Positions 44,281-47,318 of a stretch of 47,318 bases of DNA are shown in pieces; position 1 is the stretch's first letter; the number at the start of each line of letters is the position of its first letter. Made by a program: the position numbers and the translations under genes. The stretch is from Nakamurella sp. (lineage in GTDB: Bacteria; Actinomycetota; Actinomycetes; Mycobacteriales; Nakamurellaceae), in contig JAFIHI010000053.1 of assembly GCA_017848755.1 (NCBI GenBank), positions 1 to 47,318 of the forward strand, in the 5' to 3' direction. The notes under the pieces were generated by a model. That model ran no database searches and was not told the DNA's origin. It saw only the letters and a program-made list of their open reading frames with translations.

Positions 44281-46782
44281 ATGGACGTTTCGCGGCGTTC
44301 CTTCCTCGGCGCCAGCGCCACACTGGTCGGGGGCCTGGTGCTCGCCGACCGGATGCGCTACCTGCAACCGCTGACGTCCCCGCCGAACGTTCCGAAAGTG
44401 GGCCGGCGCCCGGCGGCGGCCACCGGCGAGGCGGTCTTCCGCACCGGCCATTCGAACAACTGTGACGGCGCGTGCGGGCACCTCATCCACGTCGTCGACG
44501 GCCGGGTCACCATGATCGGGCCGGCGAACTGGGACCCGACCACAATCTCGGGGGCCCCGACCCCGACGTTTCATCCGCGCATCTGTGCACGTGGTACCGC
44601 GCAGATCTCCAACACCTACAGCCCGGATCGAATCAAGTACCCGTACAAGCGCGTCGGCGAGCGCGGCTCCGGGAAATGGCAACGCATCAGTTGGGACGAG
44701 GCCACCACCCTGATCGCGGAAAAGTTCACCGAGATCCAGAAAAAGTACGGGAAACCGTCCGTCTGGATCGCCCCGTACACGGGCTCGCTCTCCCTCATCG
44801 AGGGCGTCGTCGGCGCGGGATATCGGTTCGCGAGCGTGACCGGCGCGTCGGCCGGCGATTCCCAGGGGGACAACGAGGGCGATTCCGCGACCCCGGCCGG
44901 ATGGAACTACGTCCTGGTCGATCCGGAGGACCCGGCCAACGGCGGAGGATTCTTCGCGGGCCACGAAGCGACGGACTTCCTGTCCGCAAAGGCGGTCGTC
45001 TTCTGGGCCAACAACATCGCCGAGACCTCGATCCCCGACTGGCGGATCATGTGCGACGCCCGCGACCGGAACGGCACACAGCTCATCTCGGTGGACCCGC
45101 GGTCCACGCCGACTTCCGCCGGTTGCGACACGTGGCTTCCGATCCGACCGGGCGCGGACACTGCCCTCATCGACGGCATCATCAATTACGTCATCGCCAA
45201 CAAACTGTATGACGCCGACTACATATCGAAATACACGGTCGGACCGTATCTGATCGATCCGGCGACCAAGAAATGGCTGCGGGCCGACGCGGTGATTCCG
45301 GGCGCCAAGAAGGATTACGTGGTCTTCGACGAAGCCGCCGGCACGATCAAGGCCGCCAGCGACCCGACCCTACAGCGGCCGGCCCTGTTCGGCACCCACC
45401 CAGTGGCCGGCCTGCGGGCGTACACGGCGATGCAGGCCCTGGCGGATATGGCGGCGAAATACACGCCGGAGTACACGGAGAAGCTGACGGATGTTCCCGC
45501 GGCGAAGATCGTGGATCTCGCCAAGACCTGGGGCACCGTCAAACCGGTCGCCGTGCGCGTCGGCTTCGCCTTGTCGCATTGGTATCACGGCGATCTCAAC
45601 ATGCAAGCCCTCCTCACGCTGCAGGCCATCACCGGGAACATCGGCGTGCACGGCGGGGGCGTCACCACCTTCGCCGGCGGCCTGACGACGACCGCATTCG
45701 ATCTCGGCCACTGGTGGAACCCCACCGGCAAGCCGTACACCGTGCTCGAACCGATGAACTTCTACAACGCAGCCATGAAGAACGATCCCTACCCGGTGCG
45801 CGCCGCCTGGTTCATGATCGACAACTTTGCCCAGCAGATGTCGGACCGCAATCGCGTGATCGAGGCCATGAAATCACTGGACTTCTGCGTGGTCTCCGAT
45901 TACGTTCTCTCGGCTACCGCGGATCTCGCGGACGTCGTGCTGCCCGCCTGCACCTATCTCGAGAAGACCGACCTGCTCTCGTCGAACAACTTCTACCTGC
46001 AATACATGCCGAAGGTCATCGATCCGCTGTTCGAATCCAAGTCCGACCTGGATGCGATCCGCATGGTGGCCCAGAAGATGGGCGTCGGGCAGTACTTCGA
46101 CAAAACGCCGGACGAGTATCTCCGGGAGCTCCTGCACATCGGAGACCCGGAGGCCGACCCCACCGTCCGCGGCCTGACCTGGGAGCGGTTGACCAAGGGC
46201 GCGGTGCACCTGAACACCGACCCCACTCCCTTCGTCCCGTTCTTCGATAAGAAGTTCCCGACGAAGAGCGGCAAGGTCGAGTTCTACGTCGAGATGCTGG
46301 TTCCGTTCCACCAGGAGTTGTGCGAGCACCAGGAGCCGATCGAAGCGTCACCGACGAATCCGCTGTTCGCGAAATATCCGCTCGTGTTCCTGTCCACGCA
46401 CACGCGTTTCCGGACCCACTCACAATATGTGAACCTGCCGTGGCTCAAAGAGATCAACAACGGCGGGCAAGGCTTCCTCGAGATCAATCCGAAGGACGCG
46501 AAGGCCCGCGGCATCGCCGACGGGGACACCGTTCGCGTCTTCAACGACCGAGGCGAGATGAAGGTGTACGCGCGGCTCACCGAGGCCATCAAGCCCGGCG
46601 TCACGAACTGCTATCAGGGCGGTTGGGACACCATCAATGTGAAGCACTATCTCGCCGGGCATCCCAATAATCTGACGCACCAGATCGCTAATCCGGCGCA
46701 GGCGGTGATCCCGAACTTCCCGTCGAACGCCGCCTACTACGACTGCCTCGTCCAAGTCGAGCGAATACCGACCGGCGCCTAG
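44281..46782 (+). CDS. Tat-exported molybdopterin oxidoreductase, catalytic subunit
   Basis: This bis-MGD enzyme of the DMSO-reductase superfamily has 833 residues. A Tat signal (SRRSFLG, 4-10) predicts export. The 4Fe-4S motif is His57-X3-Cys61-X3-Cys65-X36-Cys102. It has a His as first ligand, as in NarG and the type II clade (selenate, chlorate, ethylbenzene and dimethylsulfide enzymes), followed by the clade-like DRIKYPYKRVGERGSGKWQR. An Asp in GDSQGDNEGD (192-201) could be the Mo ligand. The C-terminal molybdopterin domain is complete. The substrate is not assignable. The beta subunit gene follows 13 nt later. The longer frame upstream lies in mrp and is rejected. Confidence 0.92.
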   Translation: MDVSRRSFLGASATLVGGLVLADRMRYLQPLTSPPNVPKVGRRPAAATGEAVFRTGHSNNCDGACGHLIHVVDGRVTMIGPANWDPTTISGAPTPTFHPRICARGTAQISNTYSPDRIKYPYKRVGERGSGKWQRISWDEATTLIAEKFTEIQKKYGKPSVWIAPYTGSLSLIEGVVGAGYRFASVTGASAGDSQGDNEGDSATPAGWNYVLVDPEDPANGGGFFAGHEATDFLSAKAVVFWANNIAETSIPDWRIMCDARDRNGTQLISVDPRSTPTSAGCDTWLPIRPGADTALIDGIINYVIANKLYDADYISKYTVGPYLIDPATKKWLRADAVIPGAKKDYVVFDEAAGTIKAASDPTLQRPALFGTHPVAGLRAYTAMQALADMAAKYTPEYTEKLTDVPAAKIVDLAKTWGTVKPVAVRVGFALSHWYHGDLNMQALLTLQAITGNIGVHGGGVTTFAGGLTTTAFDLGHWWNPTGKPYTVLEPMNFYNAAMKNDPYPVRAAWFMIDNFAQQMSDRNRVIEAMKSLDFCVVSDYVLSATADLADVVLPACTYLEKTDLLSSNNFYLQYMPKVIDPLFESKSDLDAIRMVAQKMGVGQYFDKTPDEYLRELLHIGDPEADPTVRGLTWERLTKGAVHLNTDPTPFVPFFDKKFPTKSGKVEFYVEMLVPFHQELCEHQEPIEASPTNPLFAKYPLVFLSTHTRFRTHSQYVNLPWLKEINNGGQGFLEINPKDAKARGIADGDTVRVFNDRGEMKVYARLTEAIKPGVTNCYQGGWDTINVKHYLAGHPNNLTHQIANPAQAVIPNFPSNAAYYDCLVQVERIPTGA

Positions 46783-46795
46783 GAGGACCTGAATC

Positions 46796-47318
46796 ATGGA
46801 CACAGCATCGGGTTCCACGTCGGCGGCCCCGGGCGCCCCCCACCACGTGATGGTGATCGACCCCAATCGGTGCGTCGGTTGCTGGACCTGCGCGGTCGCG
46901 TGCAAGGAGATCAACAACGAGCCGATCGGGTTCTGGTGGAATCGGATCCTCACCACGGGGCCGAATCAGTCGACCGCGTCTGCGGCCCCGGCCAGCGACA
47001 ACATCGACGTGCCGCGGGGCGTCTTCCCCGATGTCGAGATGGCGTATCTGCCGGTGGCCTGCCAACACTGCAACGACGCGCCGTGCGTCAAGGTCTGCCC
47101 GGTGGGAGCGACGTTCCGGCGTGACGACGGGACGATCCTCGTCGACTACGGACGCGGCATCGGCTGCCGCTACTGCATGGCCGAATGTGCCTACGGCGTC
47201 CGCATCTTCAACTGGGGCAACACCGAGTACGCGGCGGGTGGGGTCGTGCGGTACGGCCAGGACTACCGCAGCGACGGACGCCTGGTGTTCCCGCCGGAAC
47301 GTCCCGTCGGCGTCGTGG
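46796..47318 (+). CDS. 4Fe-4S dicluster beta subunit (partial, cut by window end)
   Basis: This electron-transfer partner of the molybdoenzyme is visible for 174 residues. Cluster motifs are Cys26-X2-Cys29-X2-Cys32-X3-Cys36, Cys89-X2-Cys92-X4-Cys97-X3-Cys101 and Cys124-X2-Cys127-X3-Cys131. The last is followed by AYG where CPYG is usual. The fourth cluster and C-terminus lie outside the window. It resembles DmsB/NarH/TtrB-type proteins. There is no signal peptide, so it probably rides with the Tat-exported alpha subunit. AGGAGGA overlaps the preceding stop codon, 8 nt from the ATG. A membrane anchor (NrfD or cytochrome b type) may follow. Confidence 0.93.
   Translation, partial: MDTASGSTSAAPGAPHHVMVIDPNRCVGCWTCAVACKEINNEPIGFWWNRILTTGPNQSTASAAPASDNIDVPRGVFPDVEMAYLPVACQHCNDAPCVKVCPVGATFRRDDGTILVDYGRGIGCRYCMAECAYGVRIFNWGNTEYAAGGVVRYGQDYRSDGRLVFPPERPVGVV

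Overview
The window comes from a GC-rich actinobacterium, most likely a member of the Mycobacteriales (Corynebacteriales). The clues are a FadD15-type acyl-CoA synthetase, a FadB2-type hydroxyacyl-CoA dehydrogenase, a Pmt-type protein mannosyltransferase divergent from rsmI, a pst operon followed by a SenX3-RegX3-type pair, a stand-alone Clp N-domain protein, and many gene starts that look leaderless (a TANNNT -10 element 5-8 nt before ATG/GTG). The genus cannot be fixed from sequence alone.

Layout. 1-10.0 kb: housekeeping and central metabolism (YqeY-like protein, ICL/PEP-mutase-family enzyme, rsmI, pmt, superoxide dismutase, CorA-family transporter, fadD, fadB2-like, DUF488). 10.1-11.4 kb: a small membrane protein, an AhpD/CMD-family protein and an SMR efflux protein. 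11.4-13.6 kb: a gene-poor, visibly A/T-richer stretch with a small hypothetical protein, a cysteine-containing secreted protein and probable gene debris. 13.6-16.9 kb: a class I/II aminotransferase, a ClpN-only protein, a lipoprotein and decayed gene fragments. 16.7-23.0 kb: a phosphate regulon, with a PHO-box-like direct repeat before pstS-pstC-pstA-pstB and then a SenX3-like kinase lacking membrane segments and a RegX3-like regulator. 23.2-24.2 kb: a zinc alcohol dehydrogenase. 24.3-32.4 kb (minus strand): a complete kdpFABCDE high-affinity potassium operon, including the 27-codon kdpF. 32.6-36.8 kb: a PadR regulator, a DUF1048 protein and two ABC exporter pairs. 36.8-44.1 kb (minus strand): mrp, a type II P-type ATPase, phosphoketolase, a CBS-domain protein and an internally deleted antiporter remnant. 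44.3 kb to the end: a Tat-exported molybdopterin oxidoreductase with a His-first Fe-S motif, followed by its Fe-S beta subunit, which is cut by the window edge.

How the genes work together. SenX3/RegX3 probably sense phosphate and act on pst through the PHO box. KdpD/KdpE control KdpFABC. PadR probably represses its own exporter operon from an operator lying on the -10 element. The mrp-ATPase-phosphoketolase-CBS cluster is divergent from the molybdoenzyme, which suggests a low-oxygen or redox-stress module, with Mrp possibly supplying Fe-S clusters. No CRISPR array, rRNA, tRNA, intact insertion sequence or phage gene was seen. The points most worth checking are the back-to-back leaderless promoters between rsmI and pmt, the soluble SenX3 variant, the unassigned molybdoenzyme, the tandem-repeat tails of KdpB and KdpC, and the in-frame internal deletion in the antiporter.
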